Shown here: positions 42,913 through 52,791 of the stretch, one piece after another
How positions within the stretch are numbered: the first letter of the stretch is position 1
Layout: every line of letters starts with the position of its first letter
DNA from: Erinaceus europaeus
Taxonomy: Eukaryota > Chordata > Mammalia > Eulipotyphla > Erinaceidae
NCBI RefSeq assembly: GCF_950295315.1
Contig: NC_080175.1
Span: 89,056,161-89,120,160, forward strand
Reading direction: 5' to 3'
Length of the DNA stretch: 64,000 nucleotides
The notes under the pieces: model-generated
Told to the model about the DNA's origin: nothing
The model's database searches: none
What the model saw: only the letters and a program-made list of their open reading frames with translations
Translations under genes and position numbers: made by a program

Positions 42913-44250
42913 ATCATTTAAATCATAACCTTTGTACGCAGACTAGACACTGCATTTCCATGGTGGCCTTTTTATTTATTCTAAAGATTTGCTGATCTCT
43001 GACCTTCCTGACATTTCCAGCTTTTTATGCATTTGATTTTTTTTTTGTTCTATGATCCAGTGATTTAAAATAGTTTATCAACAAGTACCTCAGTTCTCAA
43101 TGAGTTTCTTAAAGACTTGCTTGTCCACTACCTGTTACTGCTGACTCAACAAAGCAACCAATTGAACATTTTGGCTTTTCAAGCAAATATTTGACACCGT
43201 ATTGGTAAAGTTTTAATCCCTTCGAATTAGTTTTCTTATCTCTAAGATTGTTGTTACCTATATGCCTTTTGGAAAGGTTCTAAGTAATAACAAAAATATC
43301 TCTTATTGAAGTCTTTTGGAACAAGGAAGCATATAGAAGATACCACTAATGACTTTTAATAATCCTCATACTTCTGTGAGAAGTCTATCCTTGATATGCA
43401 GGCAAAAGCGGATTATATAACCAAGCAGTGATCCCCAGAGTCTTTCAATATAGCTTATGGAAGTATAGCAAGAGTTTTTTTTTTTTTTTTTAATCAGGTT
43501 TACTAATAGAAGAGAGTTGCTCTTGTTAGGGGGAAAAAAAAACCTCAAAACCTGATTTAATAATCCTTTTATTATGAAATAATAATAATAATAAATTTAA
43601 AAGTGTTCTACCATAAGCGTAAGCATGCCATGATGAAACAACCATATTTCATGACTGGATAAATGAAATACAAGTAATAATGCCATCTGACTGTTTATTG
43701 TTATTATCATAATGCTTCTATTTACTGCACCTCAGGAATATTAACAGATTGCATGGATCCATGTGCACTTTGTGACATAATTTCAATGTATGTAGACTTG
43801 GATATTTCTAGTATGCTTTCCAAGACTGTCAGTTCTGGTCTCTGAACTAAAGGGGGTGACTACATTAGCCTCACTCCTGAGCTAAAAGATTCTCCTGACA
43901 GTCTACTTTCTGAATAGATAATCTTTCCTTTTGTGAAGAAAAGAGAATCAAGGGAATCAAACAATTTCACTTAATTTAGATAATTTAGATGATTTCACTC
44001 TATGTTAATTATTATTTACAAGTATCTTAAGAATTTCAAGTGTGTTCTCATTTTTATGTTTATTAGTAAAAATGGTATGTATAGCATACCTTGCGTTTTT
44101 AGACCAGCATAAAATGCATTTTCTCTCAATGTGTTTTCTATTTAATTAGAAATGATCATAAACTATGAAATGTCTAAAAGAAAAAAATGAATAATGTCAC
44201 AGTGCCTGCAGAACATGTAGATACACATTTAGATTAAATGTCATGCATTA
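42913..44250. other. Unassigned; inverted repeat near poly(T)
   Basis: aatcaggttt at 43492-43501 and aaacctgatt near 43547 form a 10-bp inverted repeat beside T- and A-runs. An (AAT)n patch lies near 43580. No gene. Confidence 0.5.
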
Positions 44251-44263
44251 AGCAACAATTTGA

Positions 44264-44611
44264 CTATTTATATATTTTTTAATATATACTTATCTCTGGG
44301 GCTCAGTGCCTTCACCATGAATCCACTGTTCCTGGAGGCCACTTTTTCCATTTTGGTACCCTTGTTGTTGTTGTTACCATTGCCATTGCAGTTGTTGTTG
44401 GACAGGACAGAGACAAATAGAGGAGAGAAAATAAGAGGGGGTGGAGAGAAAGACACCTGCAGACCCACCCCACCACCCATGAAGCGACCCCACCCCCATC
44501 CCCTAAAGTTGGGAGCCTGGAATTCAAACCTGGATCCTCACACAGGTCCTTAGGTTGGTTCAAGCCATGTGCGTTTAATCTGTTGTGCTACTGTGCTACT
44601 GCCCAGTCCCT
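44264..44611 (-). mobile_element. A-long SINE, full length
   Basis: Inverted: module ('ggggctcagtgccttcaccatgaatccactgttcctggaggcc'), 'cattttggtacccttgttg', purine body, C-rich insertion, inverted B box ('ttcaaacctggatcc'), head end 'ctactgtgctactgcccagtccc'. TSD agcaacaatttga (44251-44263) and agcaacaatctga (44612-44624), one mismatch. Confidence 0.92.
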
Positions 44612-44682
44612 AGCAACAATCTGATTTTTAAATATATAAATATTGTGCTAAGCAATTTCACTTATAATATAAATTATGATAA

Positions 44683-45082
44683 TGCGAAGGACCGCTACAG
44701 TGGAAGAGCATCAGGAAGGATCAGGGAGCTCTGAAGGCTACCACCTGGTGGGTCAGGAATCAGCACAGGGGGGAACAGAACACACCACACTCTGTTGGAG
44801 GGGGAATCTGAGCTCCATTTTTATTCAGCCAGTGAGAATTTATATATCTTTCAGTCTTACATAAACAATATCTGACACAGAAAGTAAAGCTCATTTCTTG
44901 ATTAGATGGCCTTGCGGTTTTACACAGAAATGTACGTTACGGGGTGATGGATTTCTGAGTAATAGGCTTAAAAGATAGTATTTTATGTAGAGTTTTAACA
45001 TATTTCATAAGAGGAGGTAAATAAGTATTACTAAGAATTTTTCCTAAAACTTTATTTATTTGATGACCCATAATTCCGTCCA
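44683..45082 (-). mobile_element. Class II ERV 3' LTR
   Basis: On the minus strand: U3 with a TATA-like GATATATAAATTC (plus about 44838-44850), an AATAAA at plus 44820-44825 only about 20 bp further, then a U5 ending CTGTAGCGGTCCTTCGCA. A very short R between TATA box and AATAAA is typical of betaretrovirus-like LTRs. The purine-rich GAATAGGAAATGAGG (plus 45083-45097) is the best candidate polypurine tract and sets the tentative U3 start. The sequence differs from the LTR at 14190, so it is another family. Confidence 0.65.
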
Positions 45083-45099
45083 CCTCATTTCCTATTCAT

Positions 45100-45325
45100 C
45101 TGTATCTAATCTGGGAACAGGGGATTTTCATCCCTGATTACACAGCATCATTACCATGTACATAATGAAAACAATAATCAGAGTTTCCAGTTTAGATCTG
45201 CTCAGGACGCCAAGACCCACTCCCAGGATTTTTCTTCCTTGAAGAGAGTTTTCCAGGGTGCTGACCCTGTCAGACCCATCATTCTGGAGTTGAGTGGGGC
45301 GTGGCAGTTTTCTTTTTACTTTCAC
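45100..45325 (-). pseudogene. env: ERV env 3' end, transmembrane part
   Basis: A 65-codon minus-strand frame ends in about 18 consecutive hydrophobic residues (Ile/Val/Met-rich) followed by a short tail, just upstream of the LTR. That is the position and shape of the membrane anchor at the end of a retroviral Env. A basic and polar stretch precedes it. Env mediates virus entry; this fragment cannot act, as most of the gene is gone. The family assignment (betaretrovirus-like) rests on the LTR layout, not on a protein match. Confidence 0.55.
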
Positions 45326-45540
45326 TTTACTGTAACCTTCTTTTAGTTTTATCTACACACTCTCAAGTCTGATTATCTCTCTTAACTTAATTTTACTTGA
45401 TTAGAACTTCTGCTTTTATACAATTTCACAGTTATATAAACATTGGTACGAAATGAAAGCAAAAGATAAGCATCACAGTTTGTGGTTTTGCCTAGAATCA
45501 TAGTTCCTGCTCTGTACTGTACATGTAGCACTATTTTCTT

Positions 45541-45915
45541 TTAGTTAATTTGTTTTTCTCTGGACATTTGTATAATCAGCTGGCCTATCAGTGACTTTAT
45601 TGTTTGTCCTGCAAATTCTTTTGGCTCGGGTTTTTGGAGCATGAGTCTTATGAGTGCACGCCTGTGTTTTTGTGGGGGGTGCCATCTTCTAGTCTTAGGG
45701 GATTTATCATGCATAGGGGCTGCTTCTGGAAAGTTACCAGGTTCCCAGGCTACTACAGCTAGCTCAATTATCAGCCCTTTGCAGTGTCCTAGCCCATTCC
45801 CAGGGATGCAGCTTCCTTGAAGTCTGTCATCCTCATGGCCATGGCAGTTGACCTTGTCAAGCTCCACAGGGGGTCGAGGCACTGGGCTCTGCATGATAGA
45901 ACAGTATTTAAGCAA
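45541..45915 (-). pseudogene. ERV env 5' end / Rec-like basic leader
   Basis: An uninterrupted 124-codon minus-strand frame, the best-preserved frame in the window outside repeats. Around residues 70-95 it has an Arg/Lys-rich cluster (TRR, KHRR), then Glu/Lys and Leu/Ile-rich segments. In betaretrovirus-like elements the env leader doubles as an Arg-rich nuclear RNA-export factor (Rec/Rem). Position 5' of the env membrane segment in the same orientation fits that reading. Only about 215 bp separate the two fragments, so roughly 1.5 kb of env must be deleted. It could instead be the 3' end of pol or unrelated ERV sequence. Confidence 0.4.
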
Positions 45916-46340
45916 ATACCAAACTTTAACTCATTTCATAAGCTCATTTGCCATTACTAATTAATACTGAGTACTTTATCCAAGTTTAAATTTAGAAAAT
46001 AATTTAAAAACAAAATAAGGGATTTGCCAAAATTACAGAGTAATAGTGTCAAATTCGGTACTTTTGACTCCAAAGGACAGTGATTCATTTTTTACTCTAA
46101 TTCTCTGTGCATTTTCCTTACCATAATAACACAGATGACAACAATACCTGTACAATCTTGCAAACAAACGCCTAAGGAAAGAACCAAGCTATAGTGTGTT
46201 GGCGAATAATTGAAATATATCATTAAGTGTAAAACTAAGCCAATGGTTGTGTCCAATGCCAGTAATCATTGATGGAGGTCTTTATGATTTTTTTTGTTTG
46301 TTTGTTTATCCATTCAGTCATTATTTTAATAAGTATTCCA
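45916..46340. other. Unassigned; ERV upstream boundary unclear
   Basis: No pol or 5' LTR is recognisable upstream of the env remnant, so the provirus is truncated here. No gene. Confidence 0.5.
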
Positions 46341-46675
46341 TAAATAAGTCTCAGTAGGAGGGTTGTTCAGGTCTTGGAATATGATGGCGAAGAAGGACCT
46401 AGGTTTGTGTGGGGAGTTTAAAGTATTATGCAGAAAACTGAGAAATGTTACACATGTACCAACTAATGCATTTTTAAAAATATTTTTATTTATTTATGAG
46501 AAAGACAGAGGGAGAGAGAAAGAACCAGACATCACTCTGGCACATGTGCTGCCGGGGATCAAACTCGGGATCTCATGCTTGAGAGTCCAAAGCTTTATCA
46601 CTGCGCCACCTCCCGGACCACCAACTACTGCATTTTACTACTGACTGGAAACCATTAATCCCCTCAATAAAGAAA
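46341..46675 (+). mobile_element. L1 3' UTR with SINE-D insertion
   Basis: 'gtcttggaatatgatggcgaagaaggacctagg', 'gttacacatgtaccaac', [SINE-D], 'ctgactggaaaccattaatcccctcaataaag' then A8. Same L1 3' UTR type as 51940-52165. Confidence 0.82.
46475..46619 (-). mobile_element. SINE-D in L1 tail
   Basis: Inverted: 'aaatatttttatttatttatgagaaag', GAGA-rich body, 'ccagacatcactctggcacatgtgctgc', inverted B box region, head end 'ctgcgccacctcccggacc'. TSD accaactaatgcatttt (46458-46474) and accaactactgcatttt (46620-46636), one mismatch in 17. Confidence 0.95.
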
Positions 46676-47174
46676 AAAAATTATCAGTTAAATAAGATAT
46701 ATTCTTCAACATTAATAAAATAAACAAAGGTTTTGAAACATCACTTAAGAGTTACAGATTGCAATCATTATAAACACAATAAATATATAGTGACTTAAAT
46801 TTGCAAATAAGCTGTCTTGGTTATTTGACAGCAGCCTCTACTATTATTTATTTATTTCCCTGTGTTTTGTATTTTGTTTTTAGGTAAGAGACAGAAAAGG
46901 AGAGTGGAAAAGTGTGCGAAAAAAGAGCTTGCACCAGGGACAAGTGGTGGTGCACACATTAAAGATTCATTTTACTATTTATGTTTAAGGGAGGGTTTCA
47001 TATGAGATCATGTGTGTGTGTGGTGTAGGGAGTACAGGGAGAATGCGAAGAGCCACAAAATTACTCTGCTATGGGTAGTGCTGAGGATCAGCAATTTAAG
47101 TCTGATGGTGTATTAATGGAGCCAGCTTCCCAGCCACTGGCATTTCTCCTTTTACAAATAGCACCAAGAATCAA
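46676..47174. other. Unassigned; SINE scraps
   Basis: 46850-46965 resembles a decayed SINE-B tail plus a head-like 'ggacaagtggtggtgcacacattaaag'. 47080-47170 resembles the start of an inverted SINE-C. Both are weak. Confidence 0.4.
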
Positions 47175-47315
47175 TCCCTCTCCCTCTCCCTCTCCCTCTC
47201 CCTCTCCCTCTCCCTCTCCCTCTCCCTCTCCCTCTCCCTCTCCCTCTCCCTCTCCCTCTCCCTCTCCCTCTCCCTCTCCCTCTCCCTCTCCCTCTCCCTC
47301 TCCCTCTCCCTCTCT
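47175..47315. repeat. (TCCCTC)n hexanucleotide repeat
   Basis: About 23 nearly perfect hexamers. Because the unit is a multiple of three, every frame stays open: Ser-Pro on the plus strand, Arg-Gly or Arg-Glu on the minus strand. This explains the 140-codon frame 47071-47493, which is not a gene. Confidence 0.97.
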
Positions 47316-48068
47316 CTGTGTTCCCTACCATCATCCCAGGATTTGCATTTCAACAATATGGTCCAGGACTATCAGATTGATCACTGTAATTATCACATCA
47401 AGAACACTGAAATATTTAAGTATCATTTCTAAAAAAAAAAAAAAGGACTCTGCTGTACTTCCAAAGGGCCACAGGATGTTCTTACAAAATTAGTACTATG
47501 CTATACTCTCCTCCACTATATATATTTTTTCAGAGAAATACGACAAACTTCTTTGAATATCTACCAGTTCAAAGTAATATGCTAGGTTTTTTTTATTTGT
47601 CTAAATTATCTTAGGATTTCTAATTTCATAAGTGAGTTGAATTTGTGTTGAACTTTATGAATTAGACAAATAATTCATATTCCTACTATAAGTCATCAGT
47701 TTCAGTAACATCTTGGTCTTCCTTTTTTAAAATGTTTGCTTCTATCCAGAATGCTTTATTCTGATCAATATTCAAGTGATGTCTCTATTCCATTTTATCC
47801 ACAAAATATTTATATTTCAAAGATGTAGGACTTTATTAACTCGTATCACCATCAAAATTAAAACTTTATAAACTGTAAGTAAGCACAGACATAGTCTAGT
47901 TCCACATTGAATTCTACAAATCTGCTACTGACCTGGTATGGCATAGGAAGAATGGGGAATGCACATGGGCTAATGAAAACATTATTGTATTCATGCCACC
48001 CCTGCGTTCTCACTAGTGCTTATAATATTTGCAATTTGTGCCATATTCTAGTACCAGGCTTCTAAATA
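47316..48068. other. Unassigned AT-rich DNA
   Basis: No gene or clear repeat. Confidence 0.55.
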
Positions 48069-48082
48069 TAAAAGTAGAAATA

Positions 48083-48355
48083 GGGAGTCCGGCGGTAGTG
48101 CAGTGGGTAAAGAGCACGTGGCACGAAGCTCAAGAACCAGCTTAAGGATCCCAGTTCCAGCCCCCGGCTCCCCACCTGCAAGGGGGGTCGCTTCACAGGC
48201 TGTGAAGCAGGTCTGCAGGTGTCTTTCTCTCCCCCCTCTTCATTTCTCTTCTATCCTAACAATGCCGACATCAAGAACAACCACAATAATAACTACAACA
48301 ACAGTAAAAATCAACAAGGGCAACAAAAGGGAAAATAAATAAATATTAAACTATT
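48083..48355 (+). mobile_element. SINE-A
   Basis: Full length: 'gggagtccggcggtagtgcagtgggtaaagagc', B box (AGTTCCAGCCC), slightly shortened body, tail. Perfect 14-bp TSD taaaagtagaaata at 48069-48082 and 48356-48369. Confidence 0.94.
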
Positions 48356-48369
48356 TAAAAGTAGAAATA

Positions 48370-48695
48370 ATTATAAAACTATCATTTTATTTATATTTTA
48401 TTTTATATTTCATATCAAATATTCTAAATGAGATAGTGTCATATAATAGCGATCCAAATGGAATACAGGCATGTATGTCCTGAGTCCTAATAAAGTATTG
48501 TCTTTCAACTATTCTTTAACTCACATAAACATGCATGACACATTTGTATGGACTTGAACTTACCTAACCTTTAGCAAGTTAAAAGGACATTTCATTGTAT
48601 TCATATTCAACTTAGTGGAATATCTGATATGAAATCATGGGGAACTGTTTCTTCCCTATCATAAATGTTTTCTTGTTTTCCAAAGGGTTTTTTTT
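48370..48695. other. Unassigned
   Basis: No gene or repeat recognised. Confidence 0.5.
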
Positions 48696-49260
48696 GTTGT
48701 TGTTGTTCTTTGGATATAAGACTAGTAGACAAATTATATGGTAGGTTGATTTTAATGTTTTCCAAAGATGTCAAATTGTTTTCCATAGACTCTACACCAA
48801 TTTACACTCCACCAAGTGTGGAAGTATTAACTCCCCCCACACACACATCTCCCCAGCACTTGTTTCTTTCCATTTCGATGCAAGTTATTCTCATTATTGT
48901 TTTGATTTTCATTTTTAATAATCAATAACTTTGTTGAATATTTTCTTTACTGAAGAGTATATATTCAGTTCTTTCTATCACTTCTTAATGGAATCAGTTT
49001 TTTGCTTTATTTGCTTGAGTATTGTGAGTTCCTACATGTCTTCTTCATCAGCCTTTGCCTGATATATGACATGGAAATATATTTTTCTATTCAATATATT
49101 GTCACTTTGTTTTGGTAACATTGTTTTCAGAAATGTTATTTCATCAGAAAATAAATTACATTGATACAAAAGAAAAATATATTTATTTCCGATGTATTTT
49201 GAACACTATTGGAATTTTGGCATTCAAATTATATTCAAAAAAGATTCTTCTTAGTTTTAT
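48696..49260 (-). pseudogene. Ancient L1 ORF2 fragment
   Basis: Inverted ORF2-end landmarks, heavily decayed: 'ttgttttccatagactctacaccaatttacactccacc', 'cccagcacttgtttctttcc', 'tgttgaatattttctttac', 'gcctgatatatgacatggaaatatatttttc'. It is older than the L1 at 55165. Confidence 0.6.
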
Positions 49261-49354
49261 TAATTTACTTATTTTTAAAATTATCTTCATTTGTTTATTG
49301 GATAGAGACAGCCAGAAATCGAGAGGGAAGGTGGTGATAGAGAGGGAGAGAGAC

Positions 49355-49665
49355 TGGGGGCTGGGTGTTAGTTCAGCAGGTTTAGCACAGGTGGCACTAA
49401 GCACAAGGACTGGCATAAGGATCCCAGTTCCAGCCCCCAGCTCCCCACCTAGGGGGTTGCTTCATGAGCAGTGAAGCAGATCTGCAGGTGTCTATCTTTC
49501 TATTCCCGCTCTATCTTCCCTTCCTCTCTCAATTTCTCTTTGTCCTATCCAGCAACAACAACAGCAATGGTAACAGTAACAACAAGGGCAACAAAATGGG
49601 AAAAATGGCCTCCAGGAGCACTGGATTCATAGTGCTGGTACCGAGGCCCAGCAATAACCTTGCAA
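49355..49665 (+). mobile_element. A-long SINE nested in SINE-B
   Basis: Complete head, body, CAACAA tract and 3' module (GGCCTCCAGGAGCACTGG...AATAACCTTGCAAGG). The usual A-rich tail is replaced by GGGAGAGGGAGAGGG. Flanking purine runs (gagagggagagag and ggagggagagag) are the probable TSD. Confidence 0.88.
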
Positions 49666-49724
49666 GGGGAGAGGGAGAGGGTGAGGGAGAGGGAGAGCAC
49701 AAGGGAAGGAGAGGCAGAGGGAGA

Positions 49725-49817
49725 GGCAGGAGGCAGGAGGCAGGAGGCAGGAGGCAGGAGGCAGGAGGCAGGAGGCAGGAGGCAGGAGGCAGGAGGCAGG
49801 AGGCAGGAGGCAGGAGG
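49725..49817. repeat. (GGCAGGA)n minisatellite
   Basis: About 13 tandem copies of a 7-bp unit, at the 3' junction of the nested A-long SINE, preceded by a GGGAGA-rich stretch. Seven is not a multiple of three, yet all frames are open because no shift creates a stop. Confidence 0.97.
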
Positions 49818-50054
49818 GAGAGAGGCCTGCAACACTGCCTCAACATTTGCAAAGCTTTCCTCCAGCAGGTGGAGACCAGGGCCTCCAAACCTGGGTCCTT
49901 GCACATTTTAAACATGCACTCAACCAGGTGTGCCACCAACTGGCCCCATCAAAAATAGATTTTTAAAATGTGAATTTATTGCATTTAAAAATTCTTAGTT
50001 TTTCACAGACATATACCAAATAAGTCTGGGGAAACTGCAGACAGGTTTTATAAA

Positions 50055-50150
50055 TTCCTCTCATGCCTGAGGCTCAGACCTCCCAGGTTCAATGATGAAC
50101 ACCACCTTAAGCCAAAAATGAGCAGTGTACAGTGCTTAAATTTATAACTA
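50055..50150 (+). mobile_element. SINE-C core fragment
   Basis: 'cctctcatgcctgaggctcagacctcccaggttcaatg', 'ccaccttaagccaaaaatgagcagtgtacagtgc'. The head's A box and the tail are missing. Confidence 0.7.
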
Positions 50151-50278
50151 CTTATCAACTGATAGTAAATCAGTGGGGAAAAGAAGATCCTATATAGAGA
50201 GATTTATTTACAAAAAAGTTGAGAGGTAAATCAGGTGAAACACATATGTAGCAAGTGAGAAAATAAAACTAAGGGAGA

Positions 50279-50626
50279 GGGACTGAGGTAGTGCAGTGGG
50301 TTAAGTGCACATGGTGCAAAGTGCAAGGACCTGCTTAAGGATCCCTGTTCAAGCCACAGGTTCCCCACCTGCAGGGGAGTCGCTTCACAAGTGGTGAAGC
50401 AGGTCTGCGGGTGTCTGTCTTTCTCTCCCCCCTCTCTCTTCCCCTTCTCTCTCGATTTCTCTGTGTGCTATCCAACAACAACGACGGCAACAACAACAAT
50501 AATAATCACAAAGATAAAAATAACAAAGGCAGCAAAAGAGAAAAAATTAGCCTCCAGGAGCAGTGGATTCATGGCGATAACCCTGGAGGCAAAAATAAAT
50601 AAAAAAAGAAATAAAGAAATAAAATA
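50279..50626 (+). mobile_element. A-long SINE, full length
   Basis: 'ggactgaggtagtgcagtgggttaagtgc', weak B box (TGTTCAAGCC), body, CAACAACAATAATAATC, module GCCTCCAGGAGCAGTGGATT...GATAACCCTGGAGGC, tail. Both arms of the module are intact. TSD aaaactaagggaga at 50265-50278 and 50627-50640. Confidence 0.94.
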
Positions 50627-50640
50627 AAAACTAAGGGAGA

Positions 50641-51594
50641 ATCAAAGCCAGTGTTCTGAAATTTATCATAATAACATTGTAGGGATACAACAGTGTCCTA
50701 AAATAATATTCAGTTCTAACAAAGCCATGCAAACACATAGAGGACTGTACCAAACATCCAATATTGTGAGAATTAATGTTCTCAGAAATTTAAAAGATAC
50801 GCAGATGGACTAAATACACATGATCTTTGGGAAGTCTTGCTCCCTGATGCCTCTGGGTGTGCTGTTCTTTGTCAAAATGGTGTCATGTCTGTTAGAACAG
50901 CTTGGCCAGTTTGTAGAGAATTCCTTCTTAAATTCAATATAATAAGAGGAAGCTTGTGGCTTAATGGGAGAAACTTGAGCAAAACAAAGTTATCTCTCAC
51001 TGAATCATTTATATTTACTTTTTCCTCTGAAGGAGTATAATTGTTTCAGTGTTTCATTGAAGAATCTTAACTTTTTGTTTGGTTTATTTAGCTTTAAAAT
51101 TTGTGTCACCCACATATGGTAACAACAATGTGGCTACATTTAATATTTCATCAGACAGGTCTCATATCAGAAAACAGTAGATTTGACTTCTTTTTTAATT
51201 TATACATGTTTAGCTGAGTATTATTTTTAAAAATCTTCAGTAAAATTCGAAATACGATGAATTGTTAATATTGCAGAAAGCAAGTGAAAACATTTACCAG
51301 ACAGCATAGCAAGTGCTTGCCAAATTGGGACTATGTCTTCAGAGGCTCTTTGTTTCTGCTGAGATTTTTCTATTTTCTATTTTCTATTAAGGGTAGCAGA
51401 ATTATTGAGTAAAATACTATCTAACACGTTTGACTCAGAGGATATTGAACATCACCTGAGGATTATAGAAAAGAAAATAATATTTAATTCAACTGATTCT
51501 TAATGCTTAAATACTATAAAATCGATCAATATTGGGTACTATATACATATTGCTTTATAAAATATTATTTCACAATTTTTTTTTCAGATCATTT
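50641..51594. other. Unassigned
   Basis: The 67-codon frame at 50837-51040 has no recognisable motif. A triple 'ttttctatt' occurs near 51367-51390. No repeat assigned. Confidence 0.5.
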
Positions 51595-51850
51595 TGTTCT
51601 GGGAATAATGGCTTACAGTACTAATTGTTGACACATAGCTGTAATTTTCCAGCTACGATGATAGGTGTGTGAAAAACATTCTCCCTCCCAATTCAGGCTT
51701 TTCTGCACTATACTACGCCAGAACCCCAGGGCCCAACCCAATTCCCATCATCTCCTTCCCAGAGTCCCTTGCTCTGGTGTAACACACCCAGTACAGGTTT
51801 TGCTAATATTTTCCATTTCTTTCCTTCTTAATTTCCACGCATAAGTGCAA
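51595..51850 (-). mobile_element. L1 3' UTR fragment
   Basis: 'acagtactaattgttgacacatagctgtaattttcc', 'gccagaaccccagggcccaaccc', 'ccagagtcccttgctctggtg'. Same 3' UTR type as 13930-14189 and 30347 onward. Confidence 0.7.
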
Positions 51851-51939
51851 AGACCTAGCATTCTTTCTGCTCTTTAATTTTATTTTATTTAACTTAAGAT
51901 CACTTCAAGATGTTGAGTAATTTTCCATTGTATTTGAAA

Positions 51940-52165
51940 AACAAGATCAGAAGGGAAAACATCAAGCAGAACTTGGACTGGAGTTGGTGTATTGCACCGA
52001 AGTACAAGATTCTGGGGTCTGGGGTAGGATTCAGGTCCTGGAACATGATGGCAGAGGAGGACCTAGTGGGGGTTGTATTGTTATGTGGAAATGTTATGTA
52101 TGTACAAACTATTGTACTGTTGATTGTAAACCATTAATCTTCCAATAAAGAAATTAATATATATA
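51940..52165 (+). mobile_element. L1 3' UTR fragment
   Basis: 'cttggactggagttggtgtattgcaccgaag', 'ggaacatgatggcagaggaggacctagtggg', 'gtaaaccattaatcttccaataaag'. Faces the preceding L1 tail (tail to head orientation differs). Confidence 0.8.
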
Positions 52166-52225
52166 AACATTATTTTTCTTTTTCTAAAAGTTTTTTAACT
52201 GTTATTTAAAATATATATATTTATT

Positions 52226-52505
52226 GGGGGTCAGGAGGTAGCACAGTGGGTTAAGTGCACCTTGCACAAAGCGCAAGGACAGGCGTAAGGATCCCAGTTA
52301 GACCCCCCAGCTCTCCACTTGCAGGGGAGTCGCTTCACAAACAGTGAAGCAGGTCTGCAGGTGTCAGTCTTTCTCTCCCCTTCTCTGTCTTCACCTTCTC
52401 TCTCCATTTCCCTCTGTCCTCTCTAACAATAACATCAATAACAACAATAATAATAACTACAACAATAAAACAACAAGGGCAACAAAAGGGAAATAAATAA
52501 TAATA
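52226..52505 (+). mobile_element. SINE-A
   Basis: Full length: 'gggggtcaggaggtagcacagtgggttaagtgc', damaged B box (AGTTAGACCC), body, CAACAA tract, AATAATAATAATAAAA tail, which abuts an inverted SINE-B. Confidence 0.88.
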
Positions 52506-52700
52506 ATAAAATCTTTATTTCTTTTTTGCATAGAGACATCCAGAAATAGAGAGGGAAGGGGAGATAGAGAGATACCCGCAGCCCTGCTTCACCACTTGTG
52601 TAGCTTTCCCCTTGCAGGTGGGAACTGGGGGCTCAAACCTGGGTCCTTGGGCACTGTAACATATGTGCTCAATCAGGTGAGGCACCACCCGATGCCTAAG
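52506..52700 (-). mobile_element. SINE-B
   Basis: 'gcatagagacatccagaaatagagagg', 'gcagccctgcttcaccacttgtgtagctttccccttgcagg', 'ctcaaacctgggtccttggg', 'gaggcaccacccgatgcc'. Confidence 0.85.
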
Positions 52701-52704
52701 AAAA

Positions 52705-52790
52705 AAATTTCCATTGTGTATGTATACCCAAGCTTTCTTAATTATTCATCTGTCACTAGTCATCTGGGTGGCTTCTGAGTTTGGACTGTT
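52705..52790 (-). pseudogene. L1 ORF2 scrap
   Basis: 'ttccattgtgtatgtatacccaagctttcttaattattcatctg' and 'tgggtggcttctgagtttggactgttat' correspond to the ORF2 end seen at 55551-55640. Confidence 0.6.
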
Positions 52791-52791
52791 A

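Larger units (their letters stand above)
49262..49945 (-). mobile_element. SINE-B host with nested SINE and minisatellite
   Basis: Inverted SINE-B: left part 49262-49353 ('ttggatagagacagccagaaatcgagagg', 'gagagggagagagact'). The right part 49818-49945 ('ggagagaggcctgcaacactgcctcaacatttgcaaagctttcc', 'tccaaacctgggtcc', 'gtgccaccaactggcccc') continues after an A-long SINE and a purine minisatellite. Frames of up to 164 codons across it are spurious. Confidence 0.85.

Noticed and set aside
45541..45915. Host gene encoded by the 124-codon minus frame
   Set aside because: It lies in the same orientation directly upstream of an env anchor fragment and an LTR, so a retroviral origin is more economical. 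I kept it as a pseudogene with modest confidence.
47175..47315. CRISPR-like regular spacing of short repeats
   Set aside because: Simple tandem repeat without spacers, in a mammalian genome.
47071..47493. 140-codon frame with Ser-Pro repeats
   Set aside because: It is created by the (TCCCTC)n microsatellite, which cannot generate a stop in any frame. No flanking coding signal.
49464..49958. 164-codon frame, the longest in the window
   Set aside because: It runs through a SINE-B, a nested SINE and a 7-bp minisatellite; both strands are equally open.
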